NCBI RefSeq assembly: GCF_000189635.1
Contig: NW_002476163.1
Coordinates: forward strand, 62,001-126,000
Origin: Tetrahymena thermophila SB210
Taxonomy: Eukaryota; Ciliophora; Oligohymenophorea; Hymenostomatida; Tetrahymenidae
Length of the DNA stretch: 64,000 nucleotides
Reading direction: 5' to 3'
Shown here in pieces: positions 1 to 12,265 of this stretch. Below the pieces are notes generated by a model that did no database searches, was not told the DNA's origin, and was given only the letters and a program-made list of their open reading frames with translations. The stretch's first letter is position 1, and each line of letters opens with the position of its first letter. A program made the position numbers and the translations under genes.

Positions 1-3000
1 GTTAAAAGTCATTTCATCAATTTTTTAGTCAATAACGCTTTACTAATTTAATTAATCACCTGCTTCATCTTCATTTTTATCTTCATCTTAAATATGGTCA
101 GAGTCAAAAGATGAAAAAGATTCATCAGATTCATTTTCTTAAATGGTTTCATTTTAAACCTTTAAAATTCAAATTAATAAATAAATAAATAATTTAAAAA
201 TGTTTGATAAAATTTTACTTGTTTTGGATTGTTGGCATTTTCTAATTCCTGATTAATTTATTAGAAAGCAAATTAAGTGTATTTATCCAATAATTTTTCG
301 TATTCATCGCTTTCAAAACTGCTTGGATTTCTCTAAATTAGCATCAAAGCTTGATTCCAGTCTTGAATATGTTCGTAGCATTAAAGAGCCTTGTGGAAAT
401 CTTTTATTTTTTCATAAAGTTCTGATGCTTATTTAAATTTATTTCCTTGCAAAAATAGGGACTCAGCTGCTTCTCTAATAAAATCAATTTCTAAGTAAAT
501 TTATGCTGATTTTTCATATTAGCAACCTGAAAAATAGCACTAGGCAGCTTGCTTTTTTCTGTTTATTTCGAGGAACTTTTCAGCTATTTCAATAAATTTA
601 CTTTAAGCTTATTTGAGCTCTTTTTAAAGATTAGATTTAGCTATCTTCTTAGCTTAACTGTTACACAGAGAATAAGTACCTATGCCTTTTTTAAGAAGTT
701 AGAGGTTATTTTCTATATCAACTATTCTTTGTGAATTAGCTGATGCTTCATAGTATGCCTAGGCTTTCTTTTCCCATTATAAATTGCCTGATTTCTTAAA
801 GCACTTTATAGCTTATTCAAAGTATTTATATTTAAACATCTTCAATCCTTACTCATGCCACTCATTAGGTGTATTCTTTACAAGAAGTTGCTTTACACTA
901 TCTATAACTTATTCTTTCTCTTTTGTTAAGGTTTAGTTAAGCTAAACCTTATCGTTCTTAGTATTTGTCTCTTAAGTTGGTTCAAAATCGTTTTAAGATA
1001 TAAAAGAGACAAGATTTTACTTTTACCAGTAATCGTCAACATACTTTCTATTTAAAGTATTAGAATCAAAAATTATTAATCTTTTTTTAGGACGAGTTAT
1101 AGCAGTATAAAGTTGCTTTAGTTCAGAACAAAGAAGAGCATTACTAATACGATCAAATATTCTTAATTCATGATTTTTGGTATTTACTGTCTTAATTGTA
1201 ACTATATCATTTTTTTCGTCATATTCTACACCATAAGTACTTGCAAATAAGGGGTCATTAACATCTGTAATTGAATCTTTAGAGAAGACTGAATCATGAA
1301 CTATTTTATAAACAAAAATTATTAGCCTAAAATATTTTTATAGAATACAAATTACTTGTCATCTACCTAAAGAAAGTTTCTTTTGACATTTTTTCTGAGT
1401 TAATATTAAATAAGCTTACAGACTCCCACTAATTGTGTGGAGCAGCGCTATCAGCAAAAAAGTTAAAAAGAATAACATCATCGAACTCAAGACCTTTAGC
1501 TTCATAAATAGTCAAGCAAATAGCATGTTGTAAAATTGGAGGTAACTGTTTTAAAAGAAAGAGAAATTAACATTTAAAATTAAAAATATAAAAAGTTTAC
1601 CTTCTTTTTGCTTTCCTCGTCTTTAACAATAATAACTTAGTGACAACCAAATTCTAAAGGTATTTAACCTTATTCAGATTACTGACCTTAGAGTAAAGTG
1701 AATAGAAACCCAATATCTGAATTTTAAAGTACAATTGGTTTCATACCATCTATATTAGATCTTTCTTTCTTTAGTATATCGATAGAAGTTGGGAATAGCC
1801 CCTCAATTAAACTGATTACACTGTTAGAAAGTTAAAGAATTTTGTTATGAGATCTAAAGTTAACCTATTTTATTTTTTTAATTATTTTTAATAAGATTTG
1901 AATAATTTAATATAAAATTCAGTACAGTGAGTTGGCGAGTAGTTGGTAAATCTAATTTTTTATCAAAGAAATGAGAGAATTCTGTAAAAATATTGCTAAG
2001 GTCTCCAAATCTAAATCCAACACCTCTTGCAATAGTTTAAGCTGAGTCACCAGCTAAGAAAAGATTTTACTCATTAACTATAGAGAAAAGAGTAATGATT
2101 GCATAAGGCAAATCTTAAACTTCGTCTATCATTGTAAAGTGAATAGAGGGTAAATCACATTTCTTGTTTTGAATCTCCTTCAACAAATAATTGACTAAAT
2201 CCATCAAGTCATATCCTTGTTGCTTTAATTTCCATTTCTCATAATACTCAAACATGGTGTAAATAACTTGTTTCTATTATTCTGAGAGTAAAGGATTAAG
2301 GTTTTACTTCATGTAATCATCTCTAGACATATACCTAATGTTTAAATTAATTTATTTCAATTGTAAATAAATTTATCATAAAATAATTTTTTTTATCAAA
2401 CAAAAATGATAAATTTTACCTTTCAAAATATGTAAAACTTTGAAAAGATCCTTTTATGTATGAATATATTTCAGTCCATAAAGTATTGCAAGAGATTAAA
2501 GAAGAATCTTTAAATTTTGCAGAAGCAATAGGCCAAAATGCGGTTGTGAAATAGGCATAGTCAACTTCAAACTTTCTATCATTAGGGGTAAGTTTTTCAA
2601 CATTAGGAATGTTTTCAACTAATTGTTAGTGAGTTTAAAAATACATTTATCTTTAGTATAACTCTTCTAGATTTTCCCCTGAGTAATTATTATAAAATTC
2701 TTCTTCTTTATTTTAAATTTCTTACTCTTAATCTAATATACTATCTTCTTAACTATCTGCATTTAATTTTTAGATTTATTTTTCAGATTTATAGTTACCC
2801 CAGCTACTTTGCCCTGCTTAAAATACAAGCTTGCCATCTTTATCCTTCAAAAAGAAAGGGTTATGTAAGCACCCTTCAATAAGCATAAGGTATTATCTAA
2901 CTGTCAAAAAAGCAGGAAAATCTTAAGATTTCAAATCTTGTAAGGACTTAAACTTGACACCTTATTCAGTCATAACAAATCTATCGTTCATACTATCTTC

Positions 3001-5232
3001 TTCAAACATATCTTCATCATCATTTTCATTATTATGATCATTCTTTTCTTCTTCTTCTTCATCATAATTTTTTTCTATGAAATTTAACAATGTTTTTTAG
3101 AAAAAGAAAATGATTTTTTTAAATTAAGAATAAACAATTTTTTAATAATTTTCTAAATTTGTTTATTTTTATTTATAAAACATTTAAGATTAATTAATTA
3201 TTTTATTTTTATTTAAAGAGAGAGAATGTTTTATTTTTTTTTTCAAAGTAATTGATAATAGTGATTTTTAAAATATTATGAATTTAATTTAATAAAATAC
3301 TCTCAATAAATGAAAGCTATTGAATCTCTTTGTTGATAATTTATTCTTCTTCTGAAGTAACAATATTATCTTAACCTTGTGATTCACTCAAAATCTTTAG
3401 GAAAGATTCTGTCTCTTGAACAGTGAGGTTACTAATAGATTCTGTATCTGATTAATCTTCACTCGATTATACCTATGTTCTTTACAAAACTTGCTTTCTT
3501 CTAATTTCATCTTTAACTTAAGTTATCAATTTTTTGTAATATCTTTTGATTTAATTAGCAAGAACAGGAGAGGCTGTGATAAAAACACTTTGCATACCTA
3601 TTTACTCATTTGTAAAAGCATCCTACAAAATTTTGGTATTTTTTGAAATGTAAATTTAAACTCTAATATGAAATAAAATTTCCATAGCAAAAAGACGAAG
3701 CAAGGCACTAGTTGTTTTTCCAGTACCAGATCTTCCTATTACTAAGACATTTCCTTATTAACCAATTACATTGATTTCTTCTTATGTTAATTTAAGATTC
3801 AAATTAGGAATTTTTTAGAGCAATTCTACTAAATTTGAAGCAGAAGAAAAATCAGCAAAAGATTGTAAAAGAAGCTTATTTTAAAAGGCTCTTTCTTCTT
3901 TTTCCTAATTTATTTTAATTTATAATTTTTAAATAAAATAATTAAGATTATTTTTAACATCAAACAAAGTTTATATAAATAGCAATACAATTCTATTGTA
4001 TATTAATTAATAAAAATATAAAATACCTAAAACTTTTCTTCTAAGACTTTCTTTTCCTTCAATATCCAGCGATAAATATCAGGATCATATTCATATTATT
4101 AGCTTTCTTCGAAATTAAGGAAATGGGGAATAAACTTTTAGAGAGTAAATGCAAACTCAAATTCTTATTATTTATAATGTGGATCTTTAAGTTTAAGCTT
4201 GTGTTCTTGCTCAGTTATCAATACTGACTTAAACTTTTATTTGATTAAAATAATTTGTTAATAAATATTTTGATTTTAAATAAAATTCACTATTTACCTA
4301 TTGATATCCTTTTTAAGAATTGTTTTAAACAAAAAAGAAACTTGAGCCTTTGGTATAATGGTAACTATAAGGATTTGAATTGGGATCTATAGCTGGAATT
4401 CTGCTAATATTTATTCTAGCAGGATCGTTAAGCAATTAATCATATTTAAGCTTTATATACTAGGTGTCAAATGCACTATTTCTACCAACTAAATCAATCA
4501 CCATTATATTCTAGATATACTCAAACTTGGTAATCTGTTTATATTTTAGATTAAATCAAATTTAGAATAATCAAAAAAGTTTTACTTAGTCATCAGTCCT
4601 ATTTAAAACAGGAACCTGCTCTACACCAACCATAAATAACAAGTCGAAGGATGGTGTAAAAGTTCTTTTTACTATAAATTCTGTCATAAACATTTATTAG
4701 TTTATTGAAATATCTATCCTGAAACAATCTTTGAAATTGCCTTTTAGTAAAAATTCAAGCTGGTATAAAATATAGCATATCTAGTCGAAGTTGAGTTGTC
4801 TTAATCTAGAGATAAAATGATCTTTTGGTTTTATTGAAATAAATTTTAATTTCTAAATGGCTTTACACAAAAGGAATAATTAATATTACTATGAACTCTA
4901 AATGGCCAAACGTCTGATGCAAATAGAAGCATTTGGTTTAAAACCTTTGTTTGATGAGGAACTTATTGATTCTTTCCAGAAAGATGATAGTATTCGTTAT
5001 AATCATAAAGGGATTAAAACCATGATATAATAAATTCTTTGTAGTTTCTCTCAAAATTGATATTATGTCTGAAGTTTAGGTTTTAAATAAAATTGAAGCA
5101 CTTACTTTCTAAAAGTTCCTTAATCTCTTTATTGAAGTTATCTGCTGCACCTTCTTCTTACTTGACTAAGATAGTAGCTTTTTAGTCTTTTTTTACCTTT
5201 GAATTAGAAACTTATTGTGCTTTCTTTTTCAT
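1..5232 (-). CDS. UvrD/TRANK1-like SF1 helicase, 3' end outside window
   Basis: Read with code 6, this minus-strand frame starts at an ATG (complement of 5230-5232; MKKKAQQVSNSK) and is still open at base 1, so the C-terminus is missing. It shows the ordered motifs of a superfamily 1 helicase. Walker A is GRSGTGKTTSALLRLF (about 3700-3740). The motif II box is HFTMIDEVQDLPYAI (about 2100-2150). Motif III is FLAGDSAQTIARGVGFRFGD (about 2000-2065). The late motif is LYTAITRPKKRLI (about 1080-1120). The GDSAQTIARGV..RFGDL wording is typical of the TRANK1 (lupus brain antigen 1) branch rather than of bacterial UvrD. Downstream comes a TPR-like helical stretch (EWHEQGLKMFKYKYFEQAIK), then an acidic Ser/Asp/Glu-rich tail. 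An acidic linker near 3000-3060 separates the two halves of the ATPase. About a dozen short introns interrupt the gene. Expected activity is ATP-dependent nucleic-acid translocation; the substrate is unknown. Confidence 0.88.
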
Positions 5233-6240
5233 TTTTATCTTGTAGGTTTGATTTCTTTTGTGAGTTTTTTTATTATCTCTTTAAATATAATTATTTTTTA
5301 TAATAAATATCTGATGATTTAATAGAGGCTTTAAGAGTTTTGGCAGAAAATTGTGTACATAAATTGATTATAAAAAATTAATAATTTATTACATATCATT
5401 TAAAGAAAGAAGTAAGTATTTTTACAAGAAATCTCAACACAAATATAATGAAATTAGAGTAAACAAAGATATTTAATTAATATAGATAGTTTTGAAACCT
5501 ATTTTAATTCTAAATAAGTAGAATCAAATATTTTATTTTTGCTTTGTCTGCTTTAAATTAATATAAAACTGTAAAAAAATTTAAAACACATGATTGAATA
5601 TATTTTAAAAGAATGCCCATATTTTTAAAAATATATCCACTTTATTTTATAAATTATTAATTTTATTACATCTATGAGTTAAAAAAATTCTGCTCGAATA
5701 GATTAGGATGCTAATAATATTCTATTTAAAGCATAGACGCTTTTTTTATTTATATTTATATTTATTATTATCTAGATATAGGTTTAATAGAGTCTAGTCT
5801 AACCAATTTAAAAATAAACAAATATTTACTATATTTTCTATCAGAAAATTAGTTTAATAGTCTAGTTTATTGTAGATACTCAAAAACTTAGACTTTTTTA
5901 TTTCAGGATTATTTTTTGAAATATTTAATTTAAATAGGGTATAATTTTGATATTTGATTCTATGGCTATTTAGAAGATTTATATTTATTGTAAGATATGT
6001 TTTGTAAATATAAATGAATTGAAAATTTTATTTTTTCTAAATTTATAAATTAGGAAAAATGTTTAAAAATCTCAATATATTTGTAAAATTTTTCTTTTAT
6101 GGCTTTCAAGTTTCCAGTTTATCACACTGTGAATCCTTATTATATATAAATAGCCATTTTAATTAAGTAATAATTACATTAATTTTTTTTTGTCTTTAAA
6201 TATTAAATACAAACAAATTACAAAATAAAATAAAAAAAAT
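5233..6240. other. intergenic spacer
   Basis: This AT-rich spacer holds the upstream region of the helicase gene on its left and the 3' flank of the first CHAT gene on its right. I see no open frame of useful length in code 6 on either strand and no RNA gene. From about 6090 it is homologous to the spacer at about 12105, so the tandem duplication includes some flanking non-coding DNA. Confidence 0.6.
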
Positions 6241-9200
6241 TCAATAATTATTTCTATTATTTGTCTTGTCTCTTGTAAAGGAGAGCATATTTCTTTATGT
6301 TTATATTTAACTAGAATAAAATTCTTAATCACCATCATCTTCATCATTTTCCTTCTATCCTTATTGATTGTAATCGTTTTGTTATGAATTCATTTCCCTG
6401 AAAGTAGTATTGGGGAAAGAAATTGAAAAGGAATCAGAATTTTAATTTTCTATACTTGGAAATGATTCTTAGAAATTATTAGAAAAATTTGAATCTGTTA
6501 TTGTAAGGTTATTTGTCTGTTTTTTCCCAAAAATACCTTATAAGTCTATTTAAGGGTCACTCTTTTAATAGTCTAAGTAATTATTTATGACCTCTTATTA
6601 AATTATTTCTTAAATTAACGTTTGTTGATTCAATTTACTTTCAGAATTAGAATAGCATAAATTACTGATATCAATATTTTATTTTTAAAAGCACCTAAAT
6701 CTAACATGATTTTGTAAATCTATATCATTTGAGTTAAAAGATTTTTGTAATGCTAAAGGGAAATTTACCTATTCGTTTTTGATAATGTTTTTTAGCAAAT
6801 GCATTAAAAAAGTAGTTTGCTTTTCCTTCACATGCTAATTTAAGGGTGAATTAAAGCACAAAACCCACTTTTCTTTAAAAATACTTTGCTCCAAATCATA
6901 ACTTTCTGAGTAGTTGAGTATAATTAAAAGTTCTACTTGTTAAATATCTTTTAAGTTAGGTTAATTTTTTTAAGTATTTAAATTTTCTAGATCTAAAATT
7001 TCATATTTATCCTTAAGATCACTATCATCTTGATCTATAATAATAATCTTTTTTAGCTTTTTGAATTCTTAGATTTTTTAAATTTACTAGACATTGCTTT
7101 TGGTGAACAATTTCGTCGTAAAAATGACTCTGTTATAGATATTTTCATAAATATTTTTTTTGATGTAAAAAGACTTATCGATATAAGAATGCAAAAGCTC
7201 TCTTGCACATTTAAAATAGTATTAAACGAATAGAAAACTATCATGAAAGTTCTGTAGTAAATTTTGATTAATTTTAGAATTTAAAATCTAATCTTCATTT
7301 ACTTTACTAAATATTTCATAAAAATCCTCACAATTGAGTTAAATATTACCAAATAGACTTATTAAACTTTGTGTGTTAGTATTTTTGATATTATGGAAAA
7401 TCTGTTCGATCAGTAGCTCTAATTCATAATAAGCAGTAAAACTTTGTTGTATATGTTACTAGTAATGGCTATAAGTTTTAAAATTTTAAGAATATTCACT
7501 TTTAAATTCTATATATATTTTTCTCAATTCAAGAACTTAATGTTTAATTTTACTAATACCTTACAATCCTTCGCTTAAATCACTTACACTGTTTTCTATT
7601 TATATTCTATTATTTTTTATCAATTATGCTTTATTTAAGAAATAAATAAGCTCTTTTAATAAATTTGACTATAATAATATATAGATACATTACTTCTTAA
7701 CATTTTTACTTTAGTTAATTGGAGATTGTCTTGTTTATTTTCTTAATTGTACTTTGTATACTTGATTATAATTATTCTAAAATTTTTTATTAAGATTGAG
7801 TATATAATCAATATCATTATAGGTAGATTTTTAAAAGTCAATATAAGAAATTGTTCTAATGATATTTCTTTATTGTACCATAATAGATAATTAAGAATTC
7901 TCCTTCAAGTTTATATTTGCATTTTTTATACTTAAATAGTGAAGGTTATAATTTTTATGATTTAGCCTTGCTACTTAATTGTAATATTTTACTTTTAGAT
8001 AGTCTAAAATACATTCAACTTCTTTTAAATCAGAAAATGAATCAATTTCATTATTTGTTTAACATTTTTTTACAAAAGTTAAAACTCTTTTGTGAATTTT
8101 AATTATATCTCTAAATTCTTTATGAAATTTCTTTTCAAAATTGATTCCTATCAAATATGATTTTGTTAATACAAAATCTAGTGGTTGTAATTCATTAAGA
8201 ATAATATATTTAGCTATTTCTCTAAATTAGGGTGCTATTTCGAAATATTCAATGCTAAAAAAATTCAAAATCCCTTTAAGAGACCAAATATTCATATTTT
8301 TAGAATTTATAGGATTTTAATACAAAATCTAGAGTTTATCCTTATTAATTTAACAATTTTATAAAATTATTTTTAGGAGACATTTCATTAGACCCTTTTT
8401 TTAGATTAATTGATGGCATTTTGAGCAATTTATCATGATATTTTTAAACAAATACTTATACAGATATTTATTTTCTCTATAATTTTCAGGATCTATAAAG
8501 CTTAATAAATAACGATTCATTTTCTCATAGGATTGTTAATCTTCATAATTTTTTGCATGTTTTTCACTTTTTTTACTTGATTCTATCTAATCGAGGGATT
8601 CACTATTGTTTTGAGAAATGGTTTCATTAATTTGTTATAAAAATTATTAAAACATGCAATTATTTGTTTCTTATCTGATTGATTTTTATTTAATTAAATC
8701 ATTAAATAGTTCATAAGTTTTTTCATAATATTCGTATAATTTATTTTATTTTTAAATCTAGCAATATTTTAAGTATTCTTTAACACTTTCTAAATCCAAT
8801 TTTAACTTTTCCATGATGATTTAAATTTAATCTAAAGGAAGGTTTTTAATCAAATTATCAATATTTTTAATGGTAAAAGAATAAAAAAATATTGAGTCAA
8901 AAATATTTTCTTCTTCATGCTAAATGTAAAGTTGAATATTTTCCTTTCTACCCCTTACAAAGCTTAAATTATCATTGTCTTTCAATTTTTTCCAATCATA
9001 AAAATAAAATAGATTTATTCTATGGTCTTAATTTTGGTCTTATTCTAATATATTTTTTTTTATTTACTTTAAATCTAAAAGAAAGATTCTTTAAAAATCT
9101 TCCATTTTATCAATACCAGTAATATTTAATATATGAATTTGTGACTTATAATCAGTGGATTTTGACTAAACATCAGTTAAATATTTAAGGAATCTTCCTT

Positions 9201-11576
9201 TACTTTATTCGTAGTAATTAAGCTTTAATGAAAAGTCTTTTTAGCTTTTCTTCATGCATTTACTTAGAGATTTATCTATATCATCAATATCTTTGCTTCT
9301 AGAAAGTTTTGGGTAATAATTACTTAGAAAGTCAGGTCCATTTAATACTAATTACTAGTATTTATGATCTTATAAAGAGAAATTTGGATAAGTTGAGTTT
9401 TTTTATTAATTAAATTTAAATCTTTCTCCTTCTAAAAACATTTATTTTAAGAAATTCACTGAAATTAAAAAAATGGCTTCCTAAATTTAACTTTAGTTTT
9501 CTAATGAAGTTAAAAACCTTTTATAAATGTGTGATTTCCTCAATGAGCTGATATCTTTAAAAAGTTTACTAATACACCTATTACAGAACAGCATATAATA
9601 TTTTCTACTCAAAAAAAATAATTTTTCTGAATTAGTTTTTTTACAGCTTTCTTGATGCAACTCTATAAACTATTTTAAGTAGTTAAACTCATTTTCAGTC
9701 AAACCTTTGACTAGGTTTGGATGTTTGGTTTGACAATACTCAAAATTTTTTTGATTTTCGTTTTTAAAGCAATCACAATTTTTATTTTTTTCTTTAAACT
9801 GTTAAAATTCACAAGCATTACCAGTACAACATACTTAATTTAAATAGATCATCTGTTTCAATTAGATACTATTTATGTGTTGCTTTGCTTCTTCAATAAT
9901 TTTTAGCCATAATATTTTATTTTCTTTTTAGTTTTAAGGAACTTTTTTGTCCTAACTTTCTGATATTTAAGATCTAATCTATGAAAGGAATTTTTTGTAT
10001 ACTAGAGTAACAAATTTATAAGCATATTTATCATTAATTTCAAATTCACTATTTATTGCTAAGGTATTAAAAACTTTATTATTTTTAATTCTTAGCATAT
10101 CATCATAAATACCTTAGCTATAACAAGCATTAAGTATTATTAGGCTAGGATTACAATTCGATTTTTGGATCCATTTCATGAATTGTTATCCCTATAATTT
10201 TATTAATTAAATAATTTTCAACACTTGATAATGAAGGGGAAGTTTCTTAAAAAGTTTAAATATAATGAAATTAATTAGTAAAATATATATATCTATTCTT
10301 GTATAATTATTTCATGAGGTAGAAAAATATATTTAGTAGAACTATAAATATTACTTTATAAAATAAAAGAAAATTTAAAAGAAATAAAAAATAGTAAAAA
10401 ACATTTAATCAAAGATTTAATTTTTTGATGATGAAATCTAAATTTCTTAATCAAACATTATATCTTGAATTAAATTATATTTATTTAAATAGAATGGAAA
10501 AAAAACTCAAGATTAATTGCTTGATTAAAAAATTTTTATTTCTTCATCGAAAAATTAAATCTTTGATTAAATATTTTTTATTTATTCAGGTTCGAAACCT
10601 ATTTCGATACCTTTTTTTACTATTTATAAATTCTATTTTAATTAATAATAAAATATATATTATTCAACTAAATATAAATTATTTACTCACCCAATAATTA
10701 TTATAGAATAGTTATGGAAAAATATTGTTTAATTTACCAATAGCTGAAAATAATTAAAAGTGGAAAAAAAGAAATTAAAATATTTTTAGTTTAATTAAAT
10801 GAAAAATTTACTGTGATCATTTATTGTTCTCCTTTTTAATCTTCTATTTCTAAATACGTGGTGTATTTATTTGAATCTAATAATCTTTTTCCGTGGCAAA
10901 TTACGTGTATAATTTATGGATTTAAAGAAAGCATTTCTTTGAAGCTTTCTTTTGTTTTCACTATGCTAATGCTACATCCAATTTTCTTTTTGTAAAGAAC
11001 ACTTTATATTTTCATAATTTCTTTTTCACAGCTAACATCATTTGAATTCTCCTTTTTTGGCATTCCTATTAAAAATAAAATGTCTATCTAGCTTTTAATC
11101 TAATTATTCTAATTATTCTGAATTTTAGTCATGTTTTCTTTTATTTCATTGATCTGTTTTTGCAAGCTCTGTATAATCATGTCTTATTATTTTAATTTGC
11201 TAAAAAAAAAATGAGCTAAACTAAAAAGTAAAACAAAAGAAATATACTTTTATAATCCTAATCCTGCATCCTTAAATATTATTTTACTATTAGTTATAGT
11301 GCTACTTACATCTAAATCAATCTCTATAAACTCATTTTCACTTAATTAGCCTTATTCGCCATCTTTTGTATAAGAAATAGGTTGACCATTATTACAAATT
11401 ATATCTTCTTTTTCTAAACTTTCTGTGATTTCGCTATACTTTAAGCAGTATAAGCTATTAGATAAAAGATTTTCTACCTTAATTCCAACTGTAATTGTTA
11501 TTAATTCAGTTCTCTTTTTATTATAGCTTTATTAGTATAAAAACTCTATTTTATGCTATGATAGATCAAAACTCAT
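6241..11576 (-). CDS. CHAT-domain cysteine peptidase-like protein, copy 1
   Basis: This is a protein of roughly 1,500 residues. The start is ATG at 11576 (MSFDLSQHKIEF) and the stop is TGA at 6241-6243. After a beta-rich N-terminal exon of about 105 residues and a short coiled coil comes a CHAT (caspase-like, separase-related) domain. The His motif is IHVICHGKRLLD followed by YLEIEDQKGE (about 10830-10915). The Cys motif is LIILNACYSQGIYDDML (about 10105-10145), followed by EINDKYAYKFVTLVYKKFL. A His-Cys dyad in this spacing predicts an active peptidase. The two motifs are separated by a long intron (about 10240-10790) that carries an insertion. Next comes a Cys-rich segment (CCTGNACEF..NCDC..YC), then a long helical region. 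Near the C-terminus (about 6780-7050) a second CHAT-like fold may remain (VELLIILNYSESYDLEQSIF) without the Cys. The tail is acidic. The paralogue lies immediately downstream in the same orientation. The peptidase target is unknown. Confidence 0.8.
10396..10579. repeat. imperfect inverted repeat, two 76-nt arms
   Basis: The left arm at 10396-10471 is the reverse complement of the right arm at about 10503-10579. The arms agree at roughly 80-85 percent of positions without gaps, around a spacer of about 31 nt. The longest perfect stretch is ATTTAATCAAAGATTTAATTTTT-like at the outer ends. Transcribed as part of the intron it would form a long hairpin. The matching intron of copy 2 lacks it entirely. 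Confidence 0.8.
10589..10599 (+). promoter_or_regulatory. pol III B-box-like motif
   Basis: GGTTCGAAACC matches the internal B-box consensus GGTTCGANNCC of tRNA genes exactly, and a run of seven T follows at about 10612-10618. No A-box is evident upstream. The surrounding bases form only about three base pairs of a T-arm stem, so this is not an intact tRNA. It could be a relic of a tRNA-derived element or chance. Confidence 0.3.
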
Positions 11577-12265
11577 ACCTTTTATTTCTAATTATCTTTT
11601 AATTCAATTTATAATTAAATATATATTTTTTCAATTGAATTTTTTTATGACTACTAAAATCTCAATAAATTTATTTTTAATAGTTAGTTTGCTCAATTTA
11701 ATAAGGTAATTTCTAATATACATTTTTTTATTTTAAACAAAATTATAATTTTAATTTTAAACAATATTATAATTTTAATTTTGCAAATTCTTTCATATAT
11801 TTACAGTTAGGCATTTTTATTGAATAAATAAATTTATTTGAGAATTATATTTACACTGATCATAAAAAATTGTTGGTAATTAAATAGTAGAATATTATTA
11901 TTTATTAATGAAAGTAGTGTTGCTAAATGTATTTTTATACATTCAATAAAAATATAAAAGATAATTTTATTAAATATAAATAGTGTATGTTGAATTATAA
12001 TTTTATAAATTATATGAATTAATTCATATTTAGTGAATCAAATTTATTAATAATCCTAAATAAAAATAAAAAAATTTTCGTTTTATTTCATAAATTTGAA
12101 AAAAAATTTTTTTTTATGGCTTTCAAGTTTCCAGTTTACCAAAATGTAAATCCTCATTATATATAAATAGCAATTTAAATTAAGTTATAATTATCTTAAT
12201 TTTTGCCTTTAAATTTAAAATACAAACAAATTACAAAATAAAATAAAAAAGATTCAATTATTACT
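11577..12265. other. spacer between the CHAT paralogues
   Basis: AT-rich, non-coding spacer containing the probable promoter of copy 1 and the 3' flank of copy 2. The part up to about 12080 is repeated after copy 2 at about 17230-17715. The junction between the two duplication units should lie near 12080-12110. No motif beyond A/T runs is recognised. Confidence 0.5.

Larger units (their letters stand above)
10360..10705. mobile_element. private insertion in an intron of CHAT copy 1
   Basis: The intron between the His and Cys exons is about 555 bp in copy 1 but about 230 bp in copy 2 (about 16236-16461). Flanking intron sequence matches on both sides: TAGAACTATAAATATTACTT on the left and ACCAATAGCTGAAAATAATT on the right. 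The extra DNA of about 340 bp therefore entered copy 1 or was lost from copy 2. It contains a 76-nt imperfect inverted repeat and a B-box-like motif. No coding capacity and no obvious target-site duplication is seen. Candidates are a MITE-like or SINE-like element; the identity is not established. Confidence 0.5.
6090..12080. repeat. tandem duplication, unit 1 (about 6 kb)
   Basis: This block aligns by eye with 12105-17715 almost end to end and in the same orientation. Shared landmarks include ATGGCTTTCAAGTTTCCAGT at about 6098 and 12116, TCCTTATTGATTGTAATCG at about 6357 and 12367, and CTCATACCTTTTATTTCTAA at about 11573 and 17224. Homology covers coding and flanking spacer sequence, fading around 12080. 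Differences are scattered substitutions and small indels, plus one large insertion near 10.36-10.70 kb present only in this unit. Confidence 0.9.

Noticed and set aside
10560..10620. Possible intact tRNA gene around GGTTCGAAACC.
   Set aside because: No A-box, no acceptor or anticodon stem, and only about three T-stem pairs.
10425..10697. 90-codon ORF within the intronic insertion.
   Set aside because: It spans the inverted-repeat arms, has no coding character and lies inside an intron. It is an accident of AT-rich sequence.
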